From Lacticaseibacillus rhamnosus (GTDB lineage Bacteria > Bacillota > Bacilli > Lactobacillales > Lactobacillaceae), in assembly GCF_900636965.1 (NCBI RefSeq), contig NZ_LR134331.1, positions 2,728,001-2,792,000 of the forward strand: a DNA stretch of 64,000 bases, read 5' to 3'. Below the pieces are notes generated by a model. That model saw nothing but the letters and a program-made list of their open reading frames with translations. It did no database searches and was not told the origin of the DNA. The stretch's first letter is position 1, and every line of letters begins with the position of its first letter. The position numbers and the translations under genes are program-made. Shown piece by piece: positions 16,820 to 26,411 of the stretch.

Positions 16820-17839
16820 ATGCCAACTGTTCTAACTTTTGGAGAAACGATGCTTAGGCTCAAACCAGTTGACCATCAACGGATCTTTCAAGCATCCAAT
16901 TTTGAGGCAAACTATGGTGGCGCAGAAGCTAATGCTGCTGTATCGCTTTCTTTACTTGGCGATCAAGTGCAATACCTGACCAAGCTTCCTGACAATCCAT
17001 TAGGTTCAACTGCACGGAATACTATTCGTAGCTTTGGCGTCAATACGACCAAAATTCTTTGGGGCGGTAATCGTCTAGGAATTTACTTCTTTGAAAAGGG
17101 TACTAGTGTCCGAAATACAAATGTCGTTTACGATCGCGCGGGAAGTGCTTTTGCGACTGTCAAGGCATCTGAGTTTGACTGGCCATCTCTGCTTCAGGAT
17201 GTTGATTATTTTTATTTTTCCGGAATTACACCAGCAATCGGATCAGAACTGCAACAAGCCATTCTTGATGCATGTCGCTACTGTGCCAATCACAAGATAA
17301 CCGTCGTCTGTGACATGAACTTCCGTGGGAAAATGTGGACAGCCGAAACAGCACAAACCTATTTCAAAACGGTCATGCCTTATATTAATGTTTGTATCGC
17401 CAACGATGAAGACTTTGAGGCAACATTAGGAATTAAAGCTTTTGATGGTAACATGGCCACTGGGATTGATCAGATTGACGATTTTAAACGTGGCATGTTC
17501 GAAGTCATCAATCGCTGGCCAAACGTTCATACAGTTGCCAGTGTGGTTCGTAACATCTACTCAGTTGAAAAGAGCCAATGGACCGGACTGCTCGTTCAAA
17601 ATGACGCGGCATATCAGGGACCAATTTTTAACATGCATGTTTTTGAGGGTGTCGCCTCTGGGGATGCTTTTGGCGCAGGTCTTGTTCATGGTTTCATAGA
17701 AGATTTTAATCCGCAAAAAATGATCGACTATGCTATATCCGCCAGCGTCCTCAAGCTGACTATTAGTGGTGATTTGAATCTCGTCACTGACAAAGACATC
17801 AATGCAATCATGAATACCAGCAGTGGTGTGAATCGTTGA
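16820..17839 (+). CDS. kdgK: 2-keto-3-deoxygluconate kinase (PfkB family)
   Basis: A 339-residue ribokinase/PfkB-type kinase that phosphorylates KDG to KDPG. The N-terminal signature is TFGETMLRLKP with NYGGAEANAAVSLSLLG. The C-terminal anion-hole motif is GVASGDAFGAGLVHG with the catalytic Asp. The ATG at 16820 follows AGGAG by 6 bases and begins 4 bases after the kdgA stop; longer upstream readings are the kdgA tail. It is the last gene of the forward GAG operon, followed by a terminator. Confidence 0.93.
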   Translation: MPTVLTFGETMLRLKPVDHQRIFQASNFEANYGGAEANAAVSLSLLGDQVQYLTKLPDNPLGSTARNTIRSFGVNTTKILWGGNRLGIYFFEKGTSVRNTNVVYDRAGSAFATVKASEFDWPSLLQDVDYFYFSGITPAIGSELQQAILDACRYCANHKITVVCDMNFRGKMWTAETAQTYFKTVMPYINVCIANDEDFEATLGIKAFDGNMATGIDQIDDFKRGMFEVINRWPNVHTVASVVRNIYSVEKSQWTGLLVQNDAAYQGPIFNMHVFEGVASGDAFGAGLVHGFIEDFNPQKMIDYAISASVLKLTISGDLNLVTDKDINAIMNTSSGVNR

Positions 17840-17914
17840 AAAGATGGAGTTTCTTACGTAAAGTCGTCAGCAGTAGGTTTTATAAGTAGCGTTTAAAGGT
17901 TAAATTGGGTAGCA

Positions 17915-17950
17915 AAAAACGGTATCTACCTTTGGGGGGATACCGTTTTT
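17915..17950. terminator. Bidirectional terminator between kdgK and rpiA
   Basis: AAAAACGGTATC (17915-17926) pairs perfectly with GATACCGTTTTT (17939-17950). With T tracts on both strands it can end kdgK forward and rpiA reverse. Confidence 0.85.
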
Positions 17951-17955
17951 GAGTT

Positions 17956-18645
17956 CTATCCACGATGAGCATCCAAAATTTCCGGACCATGCGTTGTTCC
18001 GACAACCACCGTTTTAACCAGATCAAGGAACAATCCGTGCTCGACAATCCCAACCTGCTTATTGAGCCATTCTGCCAACAAATGCGGGTGTTCGATCCGG
18101 CCAAGATGCAGATCGATAATGTAATTCTTAGAATCCGTCAAAGCTTTGCTGCCATCCTCATTCAAACGATAAGCTGGTTTCAGGCCTTCATCCGCCAACC
18201 GCTGTAACAGCTTGCCACTACCAAACGGAATCACTTCTAGCGGCAACGGAAACTTTCCAAGTGTGTCCACCAGTTTGGTTTCGTCCACGATCCAAATATT
18301 ACGTGCCGAATTAATCGCAACAATTTTTTCGATCAGATGTGAGCGCCCGCCGCCTTTAATACCCTGAAAATGCTTGTCGACTTCATCGGCACCGTCAATG
18401 GTGAGGTCAATTTTGTCAACCCCGTCCAGTTCTTTCATCGGGATCCCCAACGACTCCGCCTGTTTCCGCGTCCGAATGCTTGTGGCCACACCATTCAGAC
18501 TAAGATGCTCCTCTTTAATCCGCTTTGCAATGGCTTCAACGAGATAAAAAACCGTCGAGCCCGTTCCCAAGCCAATTGTCATCCCGTCTTCAACAAACTC
18601 TGCTGCCCGTTGAGCGGCTTCTTGCTTCAACTTATTCTGGTCCAT
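17956..18645 (-). CDS. rpiA: Ribose-5-phosphate isomerase A
   Basis: A 229-residue enzyme interconverting ribose-5-phosphate and ribulose-5-phosphate in the pentose phosphate/phosphoketolase route. It carries [15 protein letters not shown] at the phosphate-binding loop, the catalytic [21 protein letters not shown], and the C-terminal [13 protein letters not shown]. Start ATG at 18645 ([20 protein letters not shown]) follows AAAGGATGG. It has its own short upstream region and is not part of the GAG operons by function; it may be a second rpiA recruited to the island. Confidence 0.93.
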   Translation of the reverse strand: MDQNKLKQEAAQRAAEFVEDGMTIGLGTGSTVFYLVEAIAKRIKEEHLSLNGVATSIRTRKQAESLGIPMKELDGVDKIDLTIDGADEVDKHFQGIKGGGRSHLIEKIVAINSARNIWIVDETKLVDTLGKFPLPLEVIPFGSGKLLQRLADEGLKPAYRLNEDGSKALTDSKNYIIDLHLGRIEHPHLLAEWLNKQVGIVEHGLFLDLVKTVVVGTTHGPEILDAHRG

Positions 18646-18850
18646 GGTTAACCATCCTTTTCGCTTTATTATCTTCATTATAATATGAATTGTGGTGTAG
18701 ATGGCGATTTGTGAAGAAAACAACAAATTAAAGTTTTCAATTTTTCCGATAAATCTGCTAATTAGCGAAAGAAAACAGACACTACTGCGAGTTTATAAAC
18801 GGATGCTTTGCAATTCTTTTATACTCACCACTTATATTTACCCGTTGCAT

Positions 18851-21800
18851 CTAGTTCGTCTGGTTCTCCCTTTTCTCGCATACAAACATTACGATACCAG
18901 TCAGCACGATAATGGTAAAGCCGATTATGATGAAAATGAAGTTGCCTTTCTCACCGGTGTTTGGCATTTTTTCCGGATCGTGACGGCTATCTTCACTATT
19001 CTTGCCTAGTCTTGTTGTCTGGCCATGTTTGCTTGCTTCGTTAACGTCTTTTTTAATCAAAGCACGTTGCGCCTCAACTAACAATTTGGTAGCATAATCA
19101 ACCGTTTCTTGAGTTGACTCTACATTCTTGAGTGTCACTTTTCCAAATATCAAGGCATCCTGAAGCTTCTGCCAACTCTCAGATGTGTATACTTCACCCT
19201 TAAGCTTATTAATGATGGCTAAGACGGTTTTAAGTGCACTAGTATCAGCAACTTTCACTAATTTCTTTAACGCATCCTCAAGCGCTGCCTTTGCTTGATC
19301 CACAACTACTTGTTTTGCTGCTGCATTCGCATAGACTGCTTTTGCACTTGCCAGCACGGTTATCAACTTTTTATAACTGGAAGGCGTATAATCTATTGCC
19401 CTAACATTTTCCGCATGTGAGATTAACCCCTCCAAAGCAGCCTTATCAGTAGGAACATCAACCGTAACTACCACAGAACGACTAGCACCGGCCAGTCCTT
19501 TTGTCTTAAGCGTCAGCAAATCCTGATTGACAGAAAAACCATCTGCCTGCTTTTTGCGAATGTGAACAGGATATTTGAAATTGAAGTTGATTGGGTCATC
19601 AGACTGTCGTGGATCGGTAGCCGTTAATTGGTAAGTATTCTCACCGAGATCTTTTATGATAAGCGAAACCGGTTGATCAATCTCAAGTAATCCACCAAGT
19701 AAACTGGCCTTATTCCAAATATTTGCCATAATCTGGTCTTGAGTCTTAATCGCCTGTACTTCATTAGTATTGGCCAACACTTGATACTTTGGTTTTTTAG
19801 CTAAGGCGGCAATTGTTGAATCACTTGCCCCTGGAACGGTCACATATTCATACTTGCCATCCTTAACTGCGGAGCCATGTTTAGCTGCTAACGTAACATA
19901 ATGATGACGATAGACAGTGTCAGACGGAAAATAGCCATTGATGTCCTTATAGGAACCGGTTCTTGTTGCACGACTAATATCAACTTGATCATTATCTTTT
20001 GCAATAATATAACCGACATTATTGCTCGGATCGTTGGTGTTCAAATTCACCCAATTTTTAGCCGTTTCTTGATTTACATACGTGTGTCCATCTATGGTGA
20101 TCTTAGTTGTCAGTGGGTCAATTTGGCGTTGATCAAGGATTGTTTCAATATCTGCTTTCGTCGTGCCAGAGATACCCGCGCCAAGATTGACAATTTGGTC
20201 ATTAAGCAAAAACCACGATTTCATTGCTTTTAAGTTCTGACCTTCATTTGTCTTATCTAACACCATCCCTACGCTTGCCACGATCCCATCTGTTGCACCA
20301 CCGACCCATGACTGAGGACTTCTAGAAGAAGACTTGGCACCGTCTGCAAGTGGTGCCGTGTCAACAGTTGTACCAGGTAATCGATAGGGATCAACTGTCG
20401 TCCAGTAGCCCTCACCAAATTGATTGAAATCGCGATTATACAAATAGAGCATCCCATCAGCCGTATGCCAAGCATGAGCATTTTCAGTGTTACCATACTC
20501 GAAATTAGCAATTCGATTTGAATACATAGCAAGTCCAACCGCGTATTTTGACGTTTTCTGCATCACACGATCCATTGAGCCATAGACATTCAAAGAATCT
20601 TGATCATTTTCTTGTGCAGTTGCTTGACTCAGGGCTGTCTTCAGTCCATTTAAAGCCGCATAATCTCGAGGGTTATTAAAGAAGTTATAATAATCCCCCA
20701 CCTGCGCTACCCAGGTTGCCACTGCTTGGTAGATTTTTTGTTTTAATCCCGCTGGTGCGGCTTCAGCAATTAAGGTTAAGTTTGCTAAAGTTTCCTTCCC
20801 TGTCTCTAGTTCTGTAGTCTCAGGATTTGTGCCGGGTGCGCGGGAAATACTTCGGCCTGAGACCATAGACGGCATTCGCCCATTGACCATTAGTTGAAGA
20901 AAGCCTTTGTCGATCAAATTAAAAACATTAGCAAATTGAACTTCACTGATTGCCCATGGTGTTCCGACAAGAGTAGACGAAATACGTGCAATCCCCTTGA
21001 TCATCTCATTTCCATAACTACCATTGTACGGGAAAAAAGTGTGCTGTATAAATGAGCCATCTGCATAAATACCGTCCTTAGCGGTAACAAGTCCCATCGC
21101 TTTAGGTAAATTGGCTTGAACCAGTGCGACACGATGATCATCTTCCAACAATAAGCCGCTAGCAAGAACAGAAATTGAAATATCGGTCAAATTAGCCCCA
21201 GTTGCCGTATATTTTGGCCACTGAATATTTGGATCTTTTGCATAACCCAATAATGGTTGAACAAACCTCCTCAATCTTTGAGGATCCTGTTGCTGTAAAT
21301 CGTCATAGAGCAAAATCAATGTATCATCAAGTTGTTGAGCTGCTCCTATTTGCCAATCCCACCAGTTTCCAGTTGAAAAGGTTCCATTGTACTGCTTGAC
21401 GTTGATCATAAAGTCGATGGCATCAAGAATCGCTCGATAAACGGCGGGGTCTTGATACTGCTCACTCTTAGGATTGTAGTAACCAAGTGTCAGCAACTTT
21501 ATATTAGTAAAAGTCGTTGTATAATCGGCTGATGTCGTATCCGAACTCTTCTTGGCCCACAAACGCTTACGATCAGGGCGTCGATCCATCGTATTCCAAA
21601 GTGTCTTGCTTTGGCCTGCTAAATCGATTAAATACGCATTGACATTCGGATTGTTTAGGTCTGGATTCCTTGCCATTAAACGGTTGCGCCATCGTGAACG
21701 CATTAAACTGAACTGGGTCTCGTCTGCCGTTGTTCTATTGGTCCCTGTGTCAACATTTTGGTCAGATTGACCAAGAGTTCTTTGAACACTTCCACGCTGA

Positions 21801-21910
21801 ACGGTGTTAGGAACTCGTGTATCAGGGTCAATTTCTGCTTGAACCTTCAGACCAACCGCCATCCCTAATGCAAGAACAAACGCTCCAACTCCAAATAGGC
21901 AACGCTTCAT
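18851..21910 (-). CDS. Cell-wall-anchored PL8 hyaluronate lyase
   Basis: A secreted polysaccharide lyase family 8 enzyme of about 1019 residues, expected to cut hyaluronan and perhaps chondroitin to unsaturated disaccharides. A signal peptide (KRCLFGVGAFVLALGMAVG) is followed by the alpha-toroid with NWWDWQIG at about 182-189. The catalytic set is Asn240 (GANLTD), His290 (FIQHT) and Tyr299 (YNGSYG). The 50- and 9-residue spacings equal those of N349, H399 and Y408 in the pneumococcal enzyme. SGRSISR gives the arginine patch. Two FIVAR-like helical repeats (about 810-960) precede the sortase signal MPNTG, a variant of LPXTG. Adjacent ATGs at 21913 and 21910 both follow GAGGAGG. It supplies extracellular depolymerisation for the GAG PTS. 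Confidence 0.93.
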   Translation of the reverse strand: MKRCLFGVGAFVLALGMAVGLKVQAEIDPDTRVPNTVQRGSVQRTLGQSDQNVDTGTNRTTADETQFSLMRSRWRNRLMARNPDLNNPNVNAYLIDLAGQSKTLWNTMDRRPDRKRLWAKKSSDTTSADYTTTFTNIKLLTLGYYNPKSEQYQDPAVYRAILDAIDFMINVKQYNGTFSTGNWWDWQIGAAQQLDDTLILLYDDLQQQDPQRLRRFVQPLLGYAKDPNIQWPKYTATGANLTDISISVLASGLLLEDDHRVALVQANLPKAMGLVTAKDGIYADGSFIQHTFFPYNGSYGNEMIKGIARISSTLVGTPWAISEVQFANVFNLIDKGFLQLMVNGRMPSMVSGRSISRAPGTNPETTELETGKETLANLTLIAEAAPAGLKQKIYQAVATWVAQVGDYYNFFNNPRDYAALNGLKTALSQATAQENDQDSLNVYGSMDRVMQKTSKYAVGLAMYSNRIANFEYGNTENAHAWHTADGMLYLYNRDFNQFGEGYWTTVDPYRLPGTTVDTAPLADGAKSSSRSPQSWVGGATDGIVASVGMVLDKTNEGQNLKAMKSWFLLNDQIVNLGAGISGTTKADIETILDQRQIDPLTTKITIDGHTYVNQETAKNWVNLNTNDPSNNVGYIIAKDNDQVDISRATRTGSYKDINGYFPSDTVYRHHYVTLAAKHGSAVKDGKYEYVTVPGASDSTIAALAKKPKYQVLANTNEVQAIKTQDQIMANIWNKASLLGGLLEIDQPVSLIIKDLGENTYQLTATDPRQSDDPINFNFKYPVHIRKKQADGFSVNQDLLTLKTKGLAGASRSVVVTVDVPTDKAALEGLISHAENVRAIDYTPSSYKKLITVLASAKAVYANAAAKQVVVDQAKAALEDALKKLVKVADTSALKTVLAIINKLKGEVYTSESWQKLQDALIFGKVTLKNVESTQETVDYATKLLVEAQRALIKKDVNEASKHGQTTRLGKNSEDSRHDPEKMPNTGEKGNFIFIIIGFTIIVLTGIVMFVCEKRENQTN

Positions 21911-22001
21911 CATCTTCCTCCTCGTATAACTACACCCCAAAGGCTAATTACAAGCTACCATTGTTTAAGAAATAACCTTTGTGAGCTTATCACCGGTTAT
22001 A

Positions 22002-22015
22002 TGAAAGCGCAATCA
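22002..22015 (+). promoter_or_regulatory. cre-like CcpA site upstream of the PL8 lyase
   Basis: TGAAAGCGCAATCA matches the cre consensus at 13 of 14 positions, about 90 bases upstream of the lyase start. It is nearly the same word as the cre-like site of the ula operon at 63234. Confidence 0.6.
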
Positions 22016-22137
22016 AACGAAAAAGCTTGGTATCCGCCAGATGTGGCTACAAGGAGATCTATGCCTCGAAAAATAAATCCTTTTATTTTCTCATTTGCGT
22101 CATTCGCTTAGTATGGCTTTATTTCTCGACCACATAT

Positions 22138-22170
22138 AAAAAACATGCTGTCTTATAAAAGACAACATGC
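22138..22170 (-). terminator. Terminator of the GH36 operon
   Basis: Reverse-strand GCATGTTGTCTT/AAGACAGCATGT stem (11 of 12 paired) with a 4-base loop, followed by TTTTTT. It lies 20 bases beyond the alpha-galactosidase stop. Confidence 0.8.
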
Positions 22171-22189
22171 AGATATACTAACAAAAAAG

Positions 22190-24253
22190 TTAAGCTGGGA
22201 AATGTTCAATTTCTCTTTTCCGTACAAACGTAATTGCTTTAGCTGTATAACAATTTGCCGGAATTGATCCGTGCCAATTTGTTTTGTCGCTCTGCAGTCC
22301 AATTTTCTTTGCCCCAACGATGTCTTGAACCTGCCACTCATGACTCGATAAACGCAAATCAACATCTTCACTGTTTGACAAATTAAAGCCAAAGACTATT
22401 AGCAAGAGACGCCCGCTTTCATCCAATGTTTCTTTATCAGTGAAACCACAAACTTGATACCCTTGTGGATTACGATAACTTAATATTGATGAACCAAAAC
22501 GGAATGGTTGTCCATGAGCAATCAATCTTTGATTAGCGCGATAAAATGTCAACGCTTGATCTACCGCATGCCATTGATCTGTTGACAGATGCCGAATGTC
22601 ACCTGAAAGGCAGACGCGTCCTAAAAAGGTGCTAATTAGATGAAAATACATTTCTTCAAGCGTGTCATCAGCATGTAGTACGCACCAAATCAAATTTTTG
22701 GAAGCTGGAATAACAAGCCACTCGTTAGCAGCAATAATTGGAATGCTATGTGTTTCGTGGGCATCCGAAAATGAGGATAGTTCCGTTCGCTCAATAAATG
22801 CTGGGGTCAGACGATGCCCACCAGAAGAACAATTCTCAATAACAAGCCCGGGTATTTCATGATGCAACTTATCAATAAACTTCAGCGTTGCCGAAATGTT
22901 TTTTTCTAGTCCCTCTGCACCAGACTCCGCGTCATCAGTTGCTACACCCATACTGTCGTTATAGTCAATCTTTAAATAATCAAACGCATTTTGACGTAGA
23001 AGTTCCAAAACATGTCTGTTGAGATAGGCCTGTACGTTGGAATTTGTCATGTTCAAAAAGCGGCGTTTCAATGTTGTTACAACATGCCCGTTTCTTTGCA
23101 CCAAAGACTCAGTATCTTGAAATTTTTCACTCAAACGCCCGACAGTTTCCATTTCAAACCATAATCCTGCCTCCATACCCTGCTGATGAATCTCTTCCAC
23201 AACTGGCTTAAAACCGCCGGGAAAACGCATCATGTCAACTTGCCAATCACCGTGACTTTGCTCCCAATCCGATGTTTTCGACTTATACCAGCCAGCGTCA
23301 ATGATATAACCATCTATTGAATGTTGCTTAAGCAGAGGCAACGATTCACTAATCAAATGGGCATTTGGCCGCCCCCAAGTTGTCCCCCATTCATTGTAGA
23401 AGATTGGCAACGTATCCTCTTGCACAGGTGCTTGTAATCTCCTACTACATTTAAGTAATTCATCGTGTCCTACAGTAATATAGGCAAAAGGTGTTGTGTA
23501 TGTCTCTCCTACTGCAACATCTTTATACCAATGTCCGTTATCAGCGTCAGGTAATCCTCCAAAAAGAACTAACCGATTATCAAGTCTTGCGGCATTCAAC
23601 TGCCATGAAGCTTTTCCCTCTAGCATTATTAACCAAGTGACATCAAATCTATTGTCCTTTAACCCCAAATATGGGAAAAATTGACGAACGGGCATTGTTC
23701 CATATTGGGCAATTTGAACTAGCGCCAAACCAGAGGGCTTCCAACTTTCCTCCAATTCGAATGATTCAACAGGTCTTTGGTCCAGACGCCCCTCCATCGC
23801 CCACTTTGAGCGAATTCGGATAAGATCCAATACACCAGTTGGGACTTGTTCATAGAAGGGACTTATATTGCTTAGCACTATTGAAGGTAGCCACGATAAT
23901 TGCTGGTCATGCCCTGAAGTATTAGTAAATGACACTCTTACTTTTAGCCGTTTTGATCCTGGTACCCAAGACACATCATGTCGATAAGTATTTCCGTGAC
24001 TGTCTCGACAGATTGTTGTGATTTTTTCTTCGTCCTTGCTAAAGTGCTCCTCTTGTTTTACAAAGCGTATGCTCCGACTTGTTGCCGAATTGAACATAGT
24101 TAATCCATTAGAGAAGTTTTTGTCGTACGGATCCTGGACCAATTTCGCCTGAATGAGAGAAAAACCGCTATTTTGGTTCTGACGTAACACAACTTGATTC
24201 GCCATATCTTTAGGGTAGACCATCCATTCAACTACTTGAGCATCGTTAATCAA
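22190..24253 (-). CDS. GH36 alpha-galactosidase, 5' end removed by an IS insertion
   Basis: A 687-residue glycoside hydrolase family 36 reading frame. It has an N-terminal beta-sandwich, then a TIM barrel with IDAGWYKSKTSDW, the nucleophile in DYLKIDYND, CSSGGHR, and the acid/base Asp in SFSDAHETHS. The only start left is a TTG with no good ribosome binding site. An IS element begins 8 bases upstream. Joining the sequence across the IS (removing one AATGT copy) restores a continuous frame starting at ATG 25892, which overlaps the IIB stop as ATGA. So the original protein had about 706 residues and was coupled to the PTS genes. The present gene lacks the first 19 residues and its translation signal, and is probably poorly expressed or silent. 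Substrate would be an alpha-galactoside or alpha-GalNAc-containing sugar imported by the adjacent PTS. Confidence 0.88.
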   Translation of the reverse strand: MINDAQVVEWMVYPKDMANQVVLRQNQNSGFSLIQAKLVQDPYDKNFSNGLTMFNSATSRSIRFVKQEEHFSKDEEKITTICRDSHGNTYRHDVSWVPGSKRLKVRVSFTNTSGHDQQLSWLPSIVLSNISPFYEQVPTGVLDLIRIRSKWAMEGRLDQRPVESFELEESWKPSGLALVQIAQYGTMPVRQFFPYLGLKDNRFDVTWLIMLEGKASWQLNAARLDNRLVLFGGLPDADNGHWYKDVAVGETYTTPFAYITVGHDELLKCSRRLQAPVQEDTLPIFYNEWGTTWGRPNAHLISESLPLLKQHSIDGYIIDAGWYKSKTSDWEQSHGDWQVDMMRFPGGFKPVVEEIHQQGMEAGLWFEMETVGRLSEKFQDTESLVQRNGHVVTTLKRRFLNMTNSNVQAYLNRHVLELLRQNAFDYLKIDYNDSMGVATDDAESGAEGLEKNISATLKFIDKLHHEIPGLVIENCSSGGHRLTPAFIERTELSSFSDAHETHSIPIIAANEWLVIPASKNLIWCVLHADDTLEEMYFHLISTFLGRVCLSGDIRHLSTDQWHAVDQALTFYRANQRLIAHGQPFRFGSSILSYRNPQGYQVCGFTDKETLDESGRLLLIVFGFNLSNSEDVDLRLSSHEWQVQDIVGAKKIGLQSDKTNWHGSIPANCYTAKAITFVRKREIEHFPA

Positions 24254-24260
24254 GTAATGT

Positions 24261-25837
24261 AGTGGATGGTGAAAAACTATAAAAGTACTTTCATGATAGG
24301 CTTTGACAATAGTTAAGTGTATAATAAGTGTAAGCCTTATTTGCCCGAAATGCCTATGCTTTGGGATTTACCCTTGCACTTATCGCTGACCTATCGGAGG
24401 AATTGATCATGGTTTATCGTCAAAAAGCAACGCAACTATCACTTGAATCCTTTGGAAGCGCTCTGGGAACACCGCTCAGCCCGGACAACGAGTGGGTTCA
24501 ATATGCAGAATTGATCCCATGGGCCAAACTTGAAGAGGCATACCAATTACAGTTCCCTTCAAAAACCGGCCGAGCAGCGAAGCCATTTCGATTGCTTTAT
24601 GGCGCAACGTTGATCCAGTTGAAGAAAGGCCTGACCGACCGCCAAGTTGTCGACGATATCCGTGATACACCAGCCTATCAGTACTTCATCGGATTACCCG
24701 AATATCGCGCTAAGAAGCCATTTGAACACACAACGTTGGTGCACTTTCGCCAACGGCTTTCAGCCATCTCAGATTTGATCCGCAACATTACTAATGACTT
24801 CACGCGCGAGCGGTTGGAGGCCGATCTACCTGAGGGGACACATGTTTTGATTAGTGATGCGACTGCCGTTCCGGTCAAGATCAAGTATCCCCAAGATACA
24901 ACGCTGCTTAACCAGAGTCGTTTGAATCTCGAACAAATGGTCACAGATCTGGCCCACGGGTTAGGTGTGGAAATTCCGCGGACGTACAGACGTGAAGCAA
25001 AAGGTAAGTGGACCGCTTTTTCGAGGAAACCGCGGCGTCAAAACAAGGAACGCCGCAAACAGCTTCAGGCTCAGCTACAATACATCCGAAGAGATCTGCG
25101 ATATGTGGCGGAACTGCTTGCGCAAGGCGGTCAGCTCACTGATTGGCAAGCACAGCGTCTGGAAGTGATTAAACAAGTCTATGAGCAGCAGCTCTTCATG
25201 TTTGAGAACCACACTCACCATGTCGAGAATCGCATCGTTAGCCTTCAACAGCCGTATATCCGGCCAATCGTGCGAGGTAAGGCAAAGCAGTCCGTTGAGT
25301 TTGGCGCCAAGATTGACTGTTCCATGTTGGATGGCGTGATTGATGTAGAGCGTTTCGACTTCAATTCATTTAACGAAAGCACTGATCTTGAAGTAACGCT
25401 TGACCATGCTTTTGACCTAGTGGGTGAATATCCGGATGAGGTGCTGGTCGATACTCTCTATCGCACGCGAGATAACATCAATCTGTGTAAGAAGCTAGGC
25501 ATTAAACTTAATGGGCCAAAGCTGGGTCGAAAGCCCAAACATGTGGATCCGAAACAGCGCAAAGCCGATGTCAGTGCGGAAAACCGTCGCGGTGCCATTG
25601 AGCGCAAGTTTGCCTTCTTGAAAGGTTCACTTGGGCTTGACTTAGTGAACACCAGAACGGCTGAGTCCTTGGTGGTAACGGTGGATAGCGCGATTGCATT
25701 GGCAAATATCGACCTCCTCCTTAAGCTTTTTTCTGTACCAATTTCTATTGTGGTCGAACAGGGTGGCCTGCATTATCAAATCAACTATAAAGTGACTGAA
25801 ATTCGGCCAGAAACCGCAGCCTAAATCACCAGGCACT
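24261..25837 (+). mobile_element. IS element (IS5/IS1182-like, DUF772 transposase), 1577 bp
   Basis: The ends are imperfect inverted repeats: AGTGGATGGTGA at the left and the complement AGTGCCTGGTGA at the right (10 of 12 identical). The 5-bp sequence AATGT flanks both sides (24256-24260 and 25838-25842) as a target-site duplication, which shows that this is a simple insertion. It interrupts codon 19 of the GH36 gene and is oriented opposite to it. The single transposase gene is intact. Confidence 0.88.
24409..25824 (+). CDS. Transposase of the IS5/IS1182-like element
   Basis: A 471-residue transposase. The N-terminal DUF772-type domain is visible (FPSKTGRAAKPFRLLYGATL, then KKGLTDRQVVDDIRDTPAYQ). 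The DDE nuclease part includes VLISDATAVPV, the second Asp in PDEVLVDTLYRT and the final Glu in ENRRGAIERKFAFLKG. The ATG at 24409 follows CGGAGG by 9 bases. It looks intact and so potentially active. Confidence 0.88.
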   Translation: MVYRQKATQLSLESFGSALGTPLSPDNEWVQYAELIPWAKLEEAYQLQFPSKTGRAAKPFRLLYGATLIQLKKGLTDRQVVDDIRDTPAYQYFIGLPEYRAKKPFEHTTLVHFRQRLSAISDLIRNITNDFTRERLEADLPEGTHVLISDATAVPVKIKYPQDTTLLNQSRLNLEQMVTDLAHGLGVEIPRTYRREAKGKWTAFSRKPRRQNKERRKQLQAQLQYIRRDLRYVAELLAQGGQLTDWQAQRLEVIKQVYEQQLFMFENHTHHVENRIVSLQQPYIRPIVRGKAKQSVEFGAKIDCSMLDGVIDVERFDFNSFNESTDLEVTLDHAFDLVGEYPDEVLVDTLYRTRDNINLCKKLGIKLNGPKLGRKPKHVDPKQRKADVSAENRRGAIERKFAFLKGSLGLDLVNTRTAESLVVTVDSAIALANIDLLLKLFSVPISIVVEQGGLHYQINYKVTEIRPETAA

Positions 25838-25892
25838 AATGTAAGATTGTATCTCCGAAGGTATATTGCTTAAGCGTCTTAAAATTCGTCAT
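25838..25892 (-). pseudogene. Detached 5' end of the GH36 alpha-galactosidase gene
   Basis: Eighteen codons plus one base, starting ATG ACG AAT, in an ATGA overlap with the stop of the IIB gene. Reading on into the IS gives TAG at once. Joined to 24255 it continues in frame into the GH36 gene, which identifies this as that gene's original start. Confidence 0.8.
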
Positions 25893-26380
25893 TCATTTCC
25901 CCTCAACATTTTTTCGGTAACAATTAAACGCGGATCCGTTGGCGTCTTGATGGCAGTTACCGTAACTCCTTGATTAATAAGACTGTACAATGCCTCGCGT
26001 TCCCTGTCATTCAGTGCAATTCCGGGAAGTATTGTCCTCCGATCGTCTCGTTTTGACACATTTCCTAAATTGATGGTATGGATCTTCAATCCTCTATCAA
26101 ATAGTCGTTTCAGTACAAGTGGGCTCTTGACTAATACAAAAACTCGTTGACCAGCATACCTATTTGCTGAAAGATTATTAAAGGCTTTTTCCTCTGTGAT
26201 AATTGACGTATTCACACTCGCTGGGGCCACCATTCTCAGCAACTCTTTTTGAGCATTATCGTTTGCAACTTCGTCATCAATGACCATGATTCGGGTAGCC
26301 GCTAGTCGATTTGTCCAAAGTCCGGCTACTTGTCCATGAATCAAGCGATCGTCAACTCGAATATCAACAACATCATTCAA
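25889..26380 (-). CDS. PTS mannose-family EIIB component (second system)
   Basis: A 163-residue cytoplasmic subunit with the active His15 in IRVDDRLIHGQVAGLW. The body keeps the family pattern (IMVIDDEVANDNAQKELLRM, HTINLGNVSKRDDRR). The start is TTG with AAAGGAGG 9 bases upstream. It phosphorylates the sugar brought in by the IIC/IID pair encoded just upstream. It was coupled to the GH36 gene before the IS insertion. Confidence 0.9.
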   Translation of the reverse strand: MNDVVDIRVDDRLIHGQVAGLWTNRLAATRIMVIDDEVANDNAQKELLRMVAPASVNTSIITEEKAFNNLSANRYAGQRVFVLVKSPLVLKRLFDRGLKIHTINLGNVSKRDDRRTILPGIALNDREREALYSLINQGVTVTAIKTPTDPRLIVTEKMLRGNE

Positions 26381-26411
26381 TATTTGCGAACCTCCTTTTT
26401 CTACGACCGAC

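Noticed and set aside
17956-18645. rpiA considered as part of the KDG pathway operon
   Set aside because: It is on the opposite strand, separated by a bidirectional terminator, and its reaction belongs to the pentose phosphate route.
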